A stretch of 64,000 bases of DNA from Staphylococcus shinii (lineage in GTDB: Bacteria > Bacillota > Bacilli > Staphylococcales > Staphylococcaceae), in assembly GCF_017583065.1 (NCBI RefSeq), contig NZ_JAGEVL010000001.1, positions 496,001 through 560,000 of the forward strand, read 5' to 3'. Of this stretch, positions 19,451 to 29,095 are shown in pieces. The notes under the pieces were generated by a model. It saw only the letters and a program-made list of their open reading frames with translations, did not search any database and was not told where the DNA came from. Positions within the stretch are counted from its first letter, which is position 1. Each line of letters begins with the position of its first letter. The position numbers were made by a program, and so were the translations under genes.

Positions 19451-22400
19451 TTATTGTTTCTTAAAAGTTGTCACACTTTGATATTGTTCCGTAACCACTT
19501 CTAAAATGAGTGGAATTCTTTGTTTCAATTCACTTACATGTGAAATAATGCCCACCATTCTGCCTGTAGATTTTAAACTTAACAGTGTATCTAAAGCTGT
19601 TTCTAAAGTTTCTTGATCTAATGTTCCAAATCCTTCATCGACAAACATAGAATCTAGTGCAATACCACCTGACTCTTGTTGAACAATTTCACTTAAGCCT
19701 AATGCTAAAGCTAAAGAAGCTTGGAAGGTTTCCCCTCCAGATAATGAGCTAATATGCCTAGATTGATTAGAGTGTGCATCAAAAACATCAATCTCAAGTC
19801 CACTGTATCCTTGTGAAACCTGTGACTTACGTACTAGTTGATAGCGTTGACCCGTCATTAAAGATAAACGTTGATTGGCTTGCGCAAGGATTCTTTCTAA
19901 ATAATAAATCAAAACGTAATTTTCTAATGTTAATTTTTGTTCATTTTTCCCCGCTAAAATTTCTGCTAATTGAAAAATTTCTTGTTGTGTTTTTAATTCA
20001 CTTTCTAATTTACCAATTATTTCTTTTATTTCACTGATTTTTTTATTATTAAATGTGATTTTATATTCATGTTGACTCAATTCAGAAGAGATTAATTCAA
20101 ACGCTTGCTGCTGTTGTTCGAAAGCTTCAGTTAGTTGTTGTGTATCTTCTAATTTTTTATCAGAAATTTCATCTTTTAGTTGCGAAATAACTAATTCAAA
20201 AGATTGTTTTGATTTATTAAATTCAGTTATTTCATTTTCTAGTGATTCTTTTTCTTTAACTTTAGAAACTGTATTATATACTTGTTCTATGTCTGTGAAA
20301 CCAATCCGATTCATTTCATCGTCAATTTTCACATTTATATTATTGATTTCTTGTTCAATTTCAGACGAGCTATTATTTAAATGATTTTTGTTATTTTGTT
20401 CTAAAGCAAGTTCACTCTTGTATTGTTGTATGCTATTTTCCAATTCTTCCAAGTTTTTTTCATATTTTTCTATTTCACTTTGATAGTTTTCAAATATTTT
20501 TATAAAAGCATCTACATTAGTAAAACCTGTAGTATTTTCAAAATCATTTATAGCTATTTCATTTTCTTTCAAGTTATGTTGTTTAGTTTTCTTATCTAAT
20601 TCTAACTGATGGAATTGTTGTTCATATTGTTGTTGTAATTCTTTTAATTCAACAATCTCTTCATTTTCTTTTTCAATCTTTTGTTTTTGCGCTATTTTTT
20701 TCTTAACTTCTGTTTCAAGTTCATGATAATTTGTATTTTCTAGTTTCTCTTTATCAAATTTCGCCAACTGTTCTTCAATATAATTTAGTTCACTTTCAAC
20801 TTTAATTTTATCTTCAGTTGTAGCATTTTTCTTTTGTTCTAATTGAGCAAGACTTTGGTGACGTGCAGTTAAATCATCAAAATCAATATGTTGCGTTATA
20901 GTATGTACTTGATTACCACAAATTGGGCATGTGTCTCCAACATTTATTGCTGATTGCAAAGTACTAATCAAATCTTGCTTATTATTTAAATCTATACTTG
21001 TTTTATCTATTTTTTTATAAGCAACCGTTAGCTGTTGAAGCTCATCATTTAACTTTTCACTGTAATTTGCTTTTTGATGTTTTCTTTCTTGTAATTGTAG
21101 GTATTCTTTTTTATCAAGTTCATTTTGCTTTAGTACTGCAACTTCATTATTTAAACTGTAAATTGTTTCATTTATTTGTTCTATTTTCTTATAATTCGGT
21201 ACCCTGCCGTTTATTTTTCCTTTAATTTCTTCTAATTGCTGTATTAGTGCTTCTAGCTTTGTTTGAAGTGATGCAAAACCTTCTTGAAGTGATTGTTGCT
21301 CTTCATAAGCCACTTTGTACTTTTGAGATCTCTCAAAGAAAAGTTTCGTTTTTTCAATAAAGTTTTTACTATCTGTTATTTTTTCTGACTCATTTTTATG
21401 TGCATCTAACTGTTCATCTGCTTTTTTTATTTGAATTTCAAGCTCTGAAATAATTTCTTTTTTCTCATTGATATCTTCTTTTATTTTTTGTTGTTTTGTA
21501 TATAATTTATCTTTAGATTCTAATAAATTAGCAATTGGCCTTACCTCATTAATTGCATTCAATCGCTTAATTTTTTCATTTATATCATTTTCTTGAGTTA
21601 ATAATTGCTCATAATTTTGTTGATTTTCTGCTAATTTATTTAATGTTTCTTCTAATTTTTGATTATTTTTCAAACAAGCTTCAGCATCATTTAGTTTAGT
21701 TTTATGTTCATCCTTTTGTTGTTTTAATTTATTTTGCTTTTGCTTTGCTTTTTCATCAAATACATCTAATACTTCAAGCACCTGATTTGTTTGTCTTGGG
21801 TTAATGGATTTATATTCAATTAATGTTTCATCATTGAACGTTTCTAAATCCAACCAATTTGTTTCTAATAAATGATATCTCTGTTCTATTTGTCCTCTAA
21901 CTTCTTTAACATCTTCAGATAAGTTTTTTTGTATTTCTTCAAAACGCTGGCTATTAAAAAGTGTCCTTAATATTTCTTGTTTTTCAGAGCTTTTTGATAA
22001 TAAAAATCTTTTAAATTCGCCTTGAGGTAAAATAAATAGCTGTCTAAATTGTTCAGCATTCACGCCCAACAATTCTTTAATAAATTGATTACCATTTGTT
22101 ATTTTACTTTCCCTAAGTCCATATGTTTCAGCTTCCATTTCATACACGGCAAGCTGACCAAGCGTTTTGTTTTTATTACCCTCTTTGACAAATGCACCTT
22201 GTCTTTTTATTTTGAAATATTGATTCCTTAATTTGAATTCAAATTCTACTATCATAGGCTTTTTACTTTCAGCAAAATGACTTCTTAAATCACTCTCTTT
22301 TCTATCTTTTGTAGAAGCTTCTCCAAATAAAGCGTAAACGATAGCGTCAAAAATCATAGTTTTTCCTGAACCAGTTTTACCGCTAATTAAAAACAATTGA

Positions 22401-22480
22401 TTATTATTCACATGATTAAAATCAATTGTTTCATTTAAAAAAGGACCAAAATTATTTAATTTAAGTGTCATCGGTCTCAT
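19451..22480 (-). CDS. sbcC: SbcC, Rad50-like exonuclease subunit
   Basis: A 1009-residue SMC-like ATPase that, with SbcD, cleaves DNA hairpins and double-strand ends. Walker A is near residue 32 (SGKTGSGKTMIFDAI); the ABC signature LSGGETFQASLALALG and Walker B LDSMFVDEGFGTLD lie in the last 150 residues. The middle is a long two-armed coiled coil with the zinc hook CPICG at residues 518-522. The ATG comes directly after the sbcD stop, with GGAGG inside the end of sbcD, so translation is coupled. Transcription starts from the LexA-controlled sbcD promoter. Confidence 0.97.
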   Translation of the reverse strand: MRPMTLKLNNFGPFLNETIDFNHVNNNQLFLISGKTGSGKTMIFDAIVYALFGEASTKDRKESDLRSHFAESKKPMIVEFEFKLRNQYFKIKRQGAFVKEGNKNKTLGQLAVYEMEAETYGLRESKITNGNQFIKELLGVNAEQFRQLFILPQGEFKRFLLSKSSEKQEILRTLFNSQRFEEIQKNLSEDVKEVRGQIEQRYHLLETNWLDLETFNDETLIEYKSINPRQTNQVLEVLDVFDEKAKQKQNKLKQQKDEHKTKLNDAEACLKNNQKLEETLNKLAENQQNYEQLLTQENDINEKIKRLNAINEVRPIANLLESKDKLYTKQQKIKEDINEKKEIISELEIQIKKADEQLDAHKNESEKITDSKNFIEKTKLFFERSQKYKVAYEEQQSLQEGFASLQTKLEALIQQLEEIKGKINGRVPNYKKIEQINETIYSLNNEVAVLKQNELDKKEYLQLQERKHQKANYSEKLNDELQQLTVAYKKIDKTSIDLNNKQDLISTLQSAINVGDTCPICGNQVHTITQHIDFDDLTARHQSLAQLEQKKNATTEDKIKVESELNYIEEQLAKFDKEKLENTNYHELETEVKKKIAQKQKIEKENEEIVELKELQQQYEQQFHQLELDKKTKQHNLKENEIAINDFENTTGFTNVDAFIKIFENYQSEIEKYEKNLEELENSIQQYKSELALEQNNKNHLNNSSSEIEQEINNINVKIDDEMNRIGFTDIEQVYNTVSKVKEKESLENEITEFNKSKQSFELVISQLKDEISDKKLEDTQQLTEAFEQQQQAFELISSELSQHEYKITFNNKKISEIKEIIGKLESELKTQQEIFQLAEILAGKNEQKLTLENYVLIYYLERILAQANQRLSLMTGQRYQLVRKSQVSQGYSGLEIDVFDAHSNQSRHISSLSGGETFQASLALALGLSEIVQQESGGIALDSMFVDEGFGTLDQETLETALDTLLSLKSTGRMVGIISHVSELKQRIPLILEVVTEQYQSVTTFKKQ

Positions 22481-23611
22481 TTAATTAGAACCTCCTTCTA
22501 ACATTGCACGCATGACATACTCAATTTTTTGCTTTTGATTGGTGGTTAATTGTTCATCCGTTATACTTTGATAAAAATTATCTATAATAGTTCCATCATC
22601 AAGCTTTTGTATTTCAATATTTTCATGATACATCGATGTATTAAATTCAAAGGTTTGATTAGTCAGTGATAGTGTATTCGGATAAATTTGTTTTAAATGC
22701 ATCATCGGATCATTCACATGTGACATATGCTTTAATTTAAAATGCATATAATTTTCTTTATTTTTAACTTTTAATTTTTCTTGTATTGCATCCTCATAAT
22801 CTCCTTCTATTACTTCCAATTGTCTCAAAGGCTTCAAAGGTATAAATTTATCTTTTATATCATTTTCATTTATTTCAATAATTCTATAACCTTTAGGCTG
22901 ATTTACTTCTGAAAATGAGTATTGTAATATAGATCCACTATAATTTATAAAATTTGAGTCAATACTGAATGGATGGTGTAAATGGCCTAATAGTACTCTA
23001 TCGAATTGCTGAAATACCTTTTCCTCAACTGATTCTACTGTTCCAATTGTTAATGGTCTCTCAGAATCTGAACGTATACCGCCTTGCACCGTTAAATGGC
23101 CTATGAACATATTTATTCTATGTTCATCAATTACTTCATTCATTTTCTTCAAAGCATGTGCAAGTGCCTGTTGATGCGTTTCAATTTCTTCATCATCGAA
23201 GTAGTATTGCATTTCATTAATTGTTGCAAATGGTAATGTATAAAAGTCTACATCACCTATTGAAATAGGATTTTGCATATCATTCAAACTCGTACGAATA
23301 TACATATTTGATTTTTCAAACCATTTAGCACCATAATTCAATCTTTCTTTACTATCATGGTTGCCACTAATTAAAATTAATGGGATATTCATTTCAAGAT
23401 TCAAGACATCAATCGTATGCTCCAACAACTGAATTGTATTTTTATTAGGATAACTCGTGTCGTATAAATCGCCAGCGACTACAATTACATCAGGTTGTTC
23501 TTTACGCATCGCCTCAATAAATTGTTCTAATATGTATGATTGATCTTCTAACAATGATTTACCATTTAAAATTCTACCTAAATGCCAATCGGCCGTATGT
23601 ACAATTTTCAC
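22481..23611 (-). CDS. sbcD: SbcD, Mre11-like nuclease subunit
   Basis: A 376-residue metallophosphoesterase, the nuclease partner of SbcC. All calcineurin-type metal motifs are visible: HTADWHLGR (residue 4 on), [14 protein letters not shown], and [17 protein letters not shown]. The C-terminal third is the capping and SbcC-binding region. It is first in a two-gene operon with sbcC. A LexA-type box is centred about 23 bases upstream of the ATG. Confidence 0.97.
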   Translation of the reverse strand: MKIVHTADWHLGRILNGKSLLEDQSYILEQFIEAMRKEQPDVIVVAGDLYDTSYPNKNTIQLLEHTIDVLNLEMNIPLILISGNHDSKERLNYGAKWFEKSNMYIRTSLNDMQNPISIGDVDFYTLPFATINEMQYYFDDEEIETHQQALAHALKKMNEVIDEHRINMFIGHLTVQGGIRSDSERPLTIGTVESVEEKVFQQFDRVLLGHLHHPFSIDSNFINYSGSILQYSFSEVNQPKGYRIIEINENDIKDKFIPLKPLRQLEVIEGDYEDAIQEKLKVKNKENYMHFKLKHMSHVNDPMMHLKQIYPNTLSLTNQTFEFNTSMYHENIEIQKLDDGTIIDNFYQSITDEQLTTNQKQKIEYVMRAMLEGGSN

Positions 23612-23627
23612 GTCAACACTTCCTTTC

Positions 23628-23641
23628 AGAACGTTAGTTCG
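23628..23641. promoter_or_regulatory. LexA box at sbcD
   Basis: AGAACGTTAGTTCG, read on the minus strand CGAACTAACGTTCT, matches CGAACNNNNGTTCG with one mismatch; 17 bases upstream of the sbcD start. Confidence 0.75.
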
Positions 23642-23882
23642 TTATTTTATTATATTATCATCTATTATACTTCAAGCATATTAAAAATGAAGGGAGTAGC
23701 CGAGAAATCCAATTTATTTAAATAAACTTAGCCTTTATTTCCCCTATATAAATGACTAGGGTTAAAAGGGATGAAGGAAAAGATTTATCTGTGCATACGC
23801 TCTTGTATAATCACTGATAATTTTCAAAAGTGGAACACCTGAGTAATGACTCATGTGTAAGAGCCACTAACTTAATAAATTA

Positions 23883-23912
23883 AGAAGTCCTCTTTAAAGA
23901 AGTCCTCTTTAA
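23883..23912. repeat. Tandem 15-bp direct repeat
   Basis: AGAAGTCCTCTTTAA occurs twice head to tail with no spacer in the 364-base gap between sbcD and the ccdC-like gene. Upstream in the same gap (23838-23861) ACACCTGAGT and ACTCATGTGT form a hairpin. No coding sequence is apparent here. Confidence 0.7.
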
Positions 23913-23934
23913 GTTACTGCCAATATAAAAATTA

Positions 23935-23965
23935 AGGCTGAAACAATTAAAATTTGTCCCAGCCT
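23935..23965 (-). terminator. Terminator after the ccdC-like gene (GGCTGGGACA-type)
   Basis: On the minus strand GGCTGGGACAAAT pairs with ATTGTTTCAGCC and is followed by TTAATTTTT. Another member of the CTGGGACA hairpin family. Confidence 0.75.
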
Positions 23966-23975
23966 CACATATAAC

Positions 23976-24443
23976 TTATTGTATTAAAGTTCTTTTCACT
24001 TTTTTATATTTGTATAACATCGCTAAACGCCAAGGTACAATCATACAAAATGCAAGCAAGAAAAACATTCCCGCAATTTCTCCAGGATCTATCTGATTAC
24101 TTATAAATATTTTAATAATAGTACGTACTAAAAGTAACGTTATAAGAATTATAGGAAAGGCTTTTGAACGTTTCATATAAATTTCACTACCTTGTGTTTC
24201 AAACCTGGATGTCCAAATTAAAATTGTAGAAAATAAAACACCCAGAATAATACATTCTATTATTTCAAAACCAGTTAATCTAAAGTATGGAACAACGTAC
24301 ATTAATGCGCCCGTTGCCATAAAAAAAGGAGGTAATATAATTTTCTTTTCATTTACTGGAAAATGTTGTGCTTTCATCCGAACAATTATAACACCAATTC
24401 CCATTAGAAATGCAAATACAATTGAAAATATTAAATACAACAT
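23976..24443 (-). CDS. CcdC-family membrane protein
   Basis: A 155-residue protein with four or five membrane helices that resembles CcdC (DUF1453), a protein adjacent to cytochrome c biogenesis genes in bacilli but of unproven function. Recognisable features are the N-terminal helix ending in a basic loop (VRMKAQHFPVNEKKIILPPFF), a central WTSRFETQGSEIYMKRS loop and a final basic tail (YKYKKVKRT). The ATG follows TAGGTG. It has its own terminator and no cytochrome biogenesis neighbours here. Confidence 0.75.
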   Translation of the reverse strand: MLYLIFSIVFAFLMGIGVIIVRMKAQHFPVNEKKIILPPFFMATGALMYVVPYFRLTGFEIIECIILGVLFSTILIWTSRFETQGSEIYMKRSKAFPIILITLLLVRTIIKIFISNQIDPGEIAGMFFLLAFCMIVPWRLAMLYKYKKVKRTLIQ

Positions 24444-24631
24444 GCTTACACCTACTTTAAGTTTCTACAAGATGATATTCACTTTGGTTAGTATATCATT
24501 TAAATTAATAATAATCAGTATTTGTACGCTCATTTTTATTTACTATTAATCATTAGCATATATATTATATCTTAGCATTTTTTACATTGCTAAAAAATAA
24601 ACATAGTTCATTCAAATATCATTATAAATAC

Positions 24632-24689
24632 AAATAAAAGTACGATAAGATAAGCCTTTTTAAAAGCTCATCTTATCGTACTTTTATTT
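24632..24689. terminator. Strong bidirectional terminator after the 61-residue gene
   Basis: A 21-bp nearly perfect stem (AAATAAAAGTACGATAAGAT and its complement) around an AT-rich loop, with T-runs on both strands. It overlaps the stop codon of the small gene by two bases. The 24444-24631 gap is AT-rich and empty. Confidence 0.9.
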
Positions 24690-24873
24690 AATAAGCATGT
24701 GTTTGGTTACATGCCGATAATGCATCATTTAAAGTGTATCTAAGATAATTCATATCATGAATTTGCATCGCATTATGATATTTCTTAAATGCTTCATCGG
24801 TCGGAAAGTTAATATGCATATTTGCTAGTCGATCAAGTACTTCTTTATCTTCCATGTCATAAGCATCCTTCAC
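24688..24873 (-). CDS. Small conserved staphylococcal protein of unknown function
   Basis: A 61-residue soluble, mildly acidic, helical protein (KDAYDMEDKEVLDRLANMH near the start, SACNQTHAY at the end). It is not a family I can name. The start is GTG at 24873, nine bases after GGGAGG, a strong site. A dedicated strong terminator follows, so it is probably a real monocistronic gene. It lies between the ccdC-like and yneF-like genes, as small hypothetical genes do at this locus in other staphylococci. Confidence 0.65.
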   Translation of the reverse strand: MKDAYDMEDKEVLDRLANMHINFPTDEAFKKYHNAMQIHDMNYLRYTLNDALSACNQTHAY

Positions 24874-25322
24874 TTATCGATACCTCCCTTATATATCCAT
24901 TATAACAAATCATATTTGAGAATCAATTATTTTCTGAATATTTCAATAAATTAATACAGCTATATTATTATATAAACTTAATACCAATACTTTCAAATAC
25001 AAAATCATTAAAACAAAGTTTTATTATTTACTTTTCTTTATACAACTACATTTAAGTAACATTATTTAAAATATAATCGTAAAATATTGATTAACGTAAA
25101 ATAGAACAGTAAAATGAATTTTTTACTGTCTATGTATAATGATTATAATATTTCGTTATTAATTTAGATAAATAAGCAACCAAATCCTTATAAATTCAAA
25201 ATTTGAGCACTTTTATTAACTTTCAAAAATTACATCATTCCCCTATAAATGAATCACTTACTTTTCATATTCTTTTTTTCTAATATAAAATATGATAATA
25301 ATAACCTATATAGCCTAAAACA

Positions 25323-25668
25323 CAATTTTCTCAATCATATTTTCAGGCATTGAAACAATGTAAAATGCTAGGAGCGATGTAAATTCTTTTACTTGTATCT
25401 ACATTGGTAAATGCTAGTGAACTTGCAAAAACTCCAAGACTATCCGCGACAGGTCCACCAATTAAATTTGATATTAGAGTAATAGCACCAGTACCTACTA
25501 TGATTTTAATTTAAAACGTTAAACGTTTTTCTTGCTACTGCTTTTGCCTTTTGATTGGCGTCATATTTTTCAAGATCAATTGTTTTATATTTTCTAATAA
25601 TTGGTTAACTTCTTCATTTGGTTGTAAATTTTTTGATCTATAGACTAAAATTACACCTATAGTTTAGG
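25323..25668 (-). pseudogene. Decayed membrane-protein gene fragment
   Basis: On the minus strand two protein-like segments in different frames can be read. The first gives PIIRKYKTIDLEKYDANQ then KAKAVARKTFNVLN and stops; the second, after a frameshift, gives IVGTGAITLISNLIGGP then VADSLGVFASSLAFTNVD and ends at a TGA. No usable start remains and the flanking sequence is AT-rich with stops. It looks like a remnant of a small membrane protein gene. I do not recognise the family. The flanks (24874-25322 and 25669-25783) contain nothing else that I can support except ACAGTAAAA/TTTTACTGT (25106-25129) and a small ACACCTA hairpin at the upstream edge. Confidence 0.5.
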
Positions 25669-25783
25669 TGTGCTGAAAATGTTTTATATAAATTAATATA
25701 CGATAATTCAGTGAATAATTGAATCTTTCTTATAAGCAGCTAATTCAACCATAATGTATATAAATTATATAACCTTAAAAAAT

Positions 25784-25823
25784 AAGAGCTGATAACTACT
25801 TAATACAAGTAGCTGTCAGCCCT
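25784..25823 (-). terminator. Terminator after the yneF-like gene
   Basis: GCTGACAGCTACTT pairs with AAGTAGTTATCAGC (two mismatches) around a short loop and is followed on the minus strand by TTATTTTTT. Confidence 0.8.
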
Positions 25824-25834
25824 TTAATAACACC

Positions 25835-26074
25835 TTATTTAGGTTTTTTCATTTGTTCTTGTTGATTTTTATTCATCATCGTCATCATTTGATTAATTTT
25901 CTTTTGAGATGGTTTTTGACCCATTTGCATCATCATCATACGTAGCATCTCTTCATTAATTGGTGGGTTCTTTTTAAGATAATCCATCATATATTTTCTT
26001 GCAAGGAAAAATCCACCGACTAATCCTAGAATTAGTGCTAACACGATTAATAATATTGCTAACCAAGTTGCCAT
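25835..26074 (-). CDS. YneF/UPF0154-family single-pass membrane protein
   Basis: About 79 residues: one N-terminal membrane helix ([19 protein letters not shown]) followed by a cytosolic tail with the UPF0154 signature [19 protein letters not shown] and a Met/Gln/Lys-rich end. Function unknown; widely conserved in Firmicutes. The frame can begin at GTG 26086, but ATG 26074 follows GGGTG by six bases and matches the usual N-terminus. It sits directly downstream of tkt in the same orientation only in the sense of reading leftwards; tkt lies further right with its own terminator. Confidence 0.85.
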   Translation of the reverse strand: MATWLAILLIVLALILGLVGGFFLARKYMMDYLKKNPPINEEMLRMMMMQMGQKPSQKKINQMMTMMNKNQQEQMKKPK

Positions 26075-26227
26075 TGTTTCACCCACTTTCCTATCCTAAT
26101 GAATTTTACTAAAATTAGCGCCCCTTTTCAAGAGCAACTCAATTAATATAACGTTTCGACTTATGTATTATACCAATTAAAAAATAACTTTGTAAATATA
26201 AGTATATTTTGTTATCAAAAATAAAAA

Positions 26228-26257
26228 TTGGTATGAGAACCTAGGCTCTCATACCAA
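26228..26257 (-). terminator. Terminator after tkt
   Basis: TTGGTATGAGA and TCTCATACCAA form an 11-bp perfect stem around eight bases, followed on the minus strand by TTTTTATTTTT. Confidence 0.95.
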
Positions 26258-26280
26258 CAAATTAAGCTTAGTTACATAAA

Positions 26281-28269
26281 TTAAAATGTTTGAATTTGAT
26301 TCAATACATTTTCTTTTGTGAAGCCATATTTTTCAACAACTAAGTCTCCAGGCGCACTAGCACCGAAACCGTCGATACCGATAACTTTACCTTCAGTACC
26401 TACATACTTATGCCAACCAAGTGGTGAAGCCATTTCAATAGCTACACGTTTAGTAATTGATGATGGCATTACTGATTCTTTATATTCAGCAGTTTGTTGA
26501 TCGAATGCATTCCAGTTTGGCATAGATACAACGCGTACACCTTTACCTTGTGCTTCTAAGTCTTTAGCCGCTTCGACTGCTAAGTTAACTTCGGAACCAG
26601 TAGCTAATAATAAGAATTCTGGCGCTTTATCGGATTCAAATACTACATAAGCACCTTTACGTACACCCTCTTCTACTGTTTCTTTTGGTAAATCCATAGT
26701 AGTAAGATTTTGACGAGTTAAAACAAGTGAAGTTGGTGTATCTTCAGATTCTAATGCTACTTCCCAAGCTACACGAGTTTCGTTACCATCCGCTGGGCGA
26801 ATAACATTCATGTTTGGAATAGCACGTAAACCAGCTAGTTGTTCAATTGGTTCATGTGTTGGACCATCTTCACCAACTGCAATTGAATCATGTGTAAAGA
26901 TAAATGTTGAGTTTAATCCCATGATTGATGAAAGACGTAAAGCTGGTTTTAGGTAGTCGCTAAATACGAAGAAAGTTGCACCGTATGGGTGTAAACCACC
27001 ATGCGCAGCCATACCATTTACTGCAGCGCCCATTGCAAATTCACGAACACCAAACCAAATATTTTTACCTTCTGGTGTATCTTTATCAAAATCTGTTGCA
27101 TCTTTTACATTTGATTTATTTGAACCAGCTAAGTCAGCTGAACCACCAAAGAATGACGGTACAGTTTTGCTTAAAGTTTGAATTACTTCACCAGAGTCAG
27201 CACGTGAAGCACCACTATGCCCAGCTTCAAAGTGTGGTAACTCATCTCTATAGTTTTCTGGTAATTTACCACTGATAGCCAATTTAAATTCTTCAGCTAA
27301 TTCAGGATATTTATTACTATATTCTTCAACAAGTTTATTCCATGCTTCTTCTTTTTCGTTAGCACGTTTCAACATACTTTGTTGGAAAATTTCATAAACT
27401 TCTTCTGGAACATTGAAACGTTTTTCAGGGTCTAAACCATAGTTCTCAAGCGCTAATTTTCTTTCATCTTCACCAAGAGGTGCACCGTGAACACCATGTG
27501 AAGCTTGTTTATTAGGCGCACCATAACCAATAATTGTTTTAATTTCAATAATTGTTGGTACATCTTGAGATTTAGCTTCTTCAATCGCTTTATCAATTGC
27601 GTCTAAATCATTACCCTCTTCAACTAAAATGTGTTTCCAACCATAGGCTTCAAAACGGCCTTTAACATCTTCAGAAAAGGCTTTATTTAAATCTCCGTCT
27701 AATGAGATATCATTTGAATCATATAAAACAATCAATTTGTCTAATTGGTTATGTCCTGCTAATGAAGCTGCTTCGTGAGAAACACCTTCCATTAAATCGC
27801 CATCTGAAGCGATTACATATGTGTAATGGTCAACAACTTTAGCATCTTCTTTATTAAATTTACCTGCTAGATGCTTTTCAGCCATAGCCATACCAACAGA
27901 CATAGCGAAACCTTGTCCAAGTGGACCAGTTGTAACTTCTACACCATCAGTGTGTTTAAACTCTGGATGTCCTGGCGTTTTAGAACCCCATTGTCTGAAT
28001 TCTTTTAATTCTTCTAATTCTAAGCTACCTGAAACATGTAATAAGCTATATAATAGCGCAGAACCATGTCCAGCTGATAATACAAAACGATCTCTATCAA
28101 AGAAATTTTTTGATTGGGGATTAAAATTCAAGTGGCGTGTCCATAACGTGTATGCCATAGGAGCAGCACCCATTGGTAATCCAGGGTGTCCTGAATTTGC
28201 TTGTTCAACTGCATCGATACTTAGCGCTCTAATCGTATCTACCGCTAATTGATCTTTTTCTTTATTCAT
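26281..28269 (-). CDS. tkt: Transketolase
   Basis: A 662-residue thiamine-diphosphate enzyme of the pentose phosphate pathway that moves two-carbon units between sugar phosphates. Visible motifs: [15 protein letters not shown] at residue 26, [14 protein letters not shown] near 115, the TPP/Mg site [20 protein letters not shown] near 154, and in the pyrimidine domain [20 protein letters not shown] near 465. Full family length. Its start follows AGGAAGTCATTTAG. Monocistronic with a strong terminator. Confidence 0.98.
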   Translation of the reverse strand: MNKEKDQLAVDTIRALSIDAVEQANSGHPGLPMGAAPMAYTLWTRHLNFNPQSKNFFDRDRFVLSAGHGSALLYSLLHVSGSLELEELKEFRQWGSKTPGHPEFKHTDGVEVTTGPLGQGFAMSVGMAMAEKHLAGKFNKEDAKVVDHYTYVIASDGDLMEGVSHEAASLAGHNQLDKLIVLYDSNDISLDGDLNKAFSEDVKGRFEAYGWKHILVEEGNDLDAIDKAIEEAKSQDVPTIIEIKTIIGYGAPNKQASHGVHGAPLGEDERKLALENYGLDPEKRFNVPEEVYEIFQQSMLKRANEKEEAWNKLVEEYSNKYPELAEEFKLAISGKLPENYRDELPHFEAGHSGASRADSGEVIQTLSKTVPSFFGGSADLAGSNKSNVKDATDFDKDTPEGKNIWFGVREFAMGAAVNGMAAHGGLHPYGATFFVFSDYLKPALRLSSIMGLNSTFIFTHDSIAVGEDGPTHEPIEQLAGLRAIPNMNVIRPADGNETRVAWEVALESEDTPTSLVLTRQNLTTMDLPKETVEEGVRKGAYVVFESDKAPEFLLLATGSEVNLAVEAAKDLEAQGKGVRVVSMPNWNAFDQQTAEYKESVMPSSITKRVAIEMASPLGWHKYVGTEGKVIGIDGFGASAPGDLVVEKYGFTKENVLNQIQTF

Positions 28270-28345
28270 CTAAATGACTTCCTTTCTTCTAGCAAGTTTC
28301 TATCTCATTATACCTTATTTGGTATCTTTTTAACAAAAAATTGAT

Positions 28346-28594
28346 TTAGTTTTTATCTTCTTTATTTTTAGAATCTAATATATTTTTCACTTTATCAGGA
28401 GTAACATCGTTTCCTTCAGGATCTATGACTCTTGTATTTTCAATTTGCTGCTTAAATTTTTCTCTAAATGAATCTAAGTAAGCTTTTCTCAATTTGGATT
28501 GTTCTTTAGCTTCTTTTTCAGTCAAACCTTTTTCTTTTTTCTTTTTTGCTAATTCATTTATGCGTTGTAAATCTACACCGTCTTTATCAGCCAT
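28346..28594 (-). CDS. DUF896 (YnzC-like) protein
   Basis: An 82-residue, highly charged helical protein with the DUF896 pattern: RINELAKKKKEKGLTEKE near residue 11 and LRKAYLDSFREKFKQQIEN near residue 36, ending in VIDPEGNDVTP. In Bacillus the related ynzC lies in the SOS yneA operon beside lexA; here it is the gene after sosA, so the locus is analogous. Function unknown. A terminator separates it from sosA, so co-induction would need read-through. Confidence 0.9.
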   Translation of the reverse strand: MADKDGVDLQRINELAKKKKEKGLTEKEAKEQSKLRKAYLDSFREKFKQQIENTRVIDPEGNDVTPDKVKNILDSKNKEDKN

Positions 28595-28631
28595 AATAAA
28601 CCTCCGATATTATTTATATAAAAAAATATAA

Positions 28632-28665
28632 CAAAAAAATGAACGAAACTAAATTGTTTCGCTCA
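28632..28665 (-). terminator. Terminator after sosA
   Basis: GAGCGAAAC pairs with GTTTCGTTC around six bases and is followed on the minus strand by ATTTTTTTG. Confidence 0.85.
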
Positions 28666-28719
28666 AAAAAATCACTATATAATTATTTATATTAAACGGC
28701 GTCTATGTCACTAAAACTA

Positions 28720-28953
28720 TTAGTGAACAGCTGCCACCACTTGTTGTGAAGTTTGTTCGCTTTGTAATTTAGCTTCATTGTTATTCTGTTCGCTATTTAC
28801 CGATTGACTTGTCATTTGATGGTCAGTCATTTCGTACGTCTGTTCTGAATTTGCACTATTATGTGCGCTTAATATAAATAAGGCGCAAAGTATCATTGTC
28901 ACCGTTAGTACTATAACATAAGACTTTATTTGCGAGTTATATTTCTTCATCAT
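28720..28953 (-). CDS. sosA: SosA, SOS-induced cell-division inhibitor
   Basis: A 77-residue protein with an N-terminal membrane helix (residues about 11-29) and an external Gln/Ser/Asn-rich tail ending QQVVAAVH. Size, topology and divergent position to lexA identify it as SosA, the staphylococcal counterpart of YneA that blocks septation during the SOS response and is turned over by membrane protease CtpA. The ATG follows AGGAG by nine bases. A LexA box overlaps its leader, and two more lie between it and lexA. Confidence 0.88.
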   Translation of the reverse strand: MMKKYNSQIKSYVIVLTVTMILCALFILSAHNSANSEQTYEMTDHQMTSQSVNSEQNNNEAKLQSEQTSQQVVAAVH

Positions 28954-28967
28954 TCCTAACCACTCCT

Positions 28968-28981
28968 AGAACGTTTGTTTG
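28968..28981. promoter_or_regulatory. LexA box 1 (sosA leader)
   Basis: AGAACGTTTGTTTG matches GAACNNNNGTT with weaker outer bases; 15 bases upstream of the sosA start and just behind its ribosome site. Confidence 0.7.
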
Positions 28982-28996
28982 TATAGTTACTTTATC

Positions 28997-29010
28997 AGAA
29001 CGTCTGTTCT
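28997..29010. promoter_or_regulatory. LexA box 2 (sosA/lexA intergenic)
   Basis: AGAACGTCTGTTCT is a symmetrical LexA operator centred about 50 bases upstream of sosA. Confidence 0.8.
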
Positions 29011-29025
29011 ATGTCAACATCCAAA

Positions 29026-29039
29026 CGAACAAATGTTTG
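29026..29039. promoter_or_regulatory. LexA box 3 (lexA promoter)
   Basis: CGAACAAATGTTTG overlaps the first bases of the lexA -35 element, so LexA bound here would shut its own promoter. Confidence 0.85.
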
Positions 29040-29065
29040 TAAAAATGCTATAAGCATGCTATAAT
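29037..29065 (+). promoter_or_regulatory. lexA promoter
   Basis: TTGTAA at 29037 and TATAAT at 29060 with a 17-base spacer form a good sigma-A promoter 31 bases upstream of the lexA start. Confidence 0.75.
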
Positions 29066-29095
29066 TGACCTAAATTAAATTAGGGAGTGCCTATT

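Noticed and set aside
23751..23816. 22-codon frame MTRVKRDEG in the sbcD-ccdC gap
   Set aside because: Very short, no ribosome site and no terminator.
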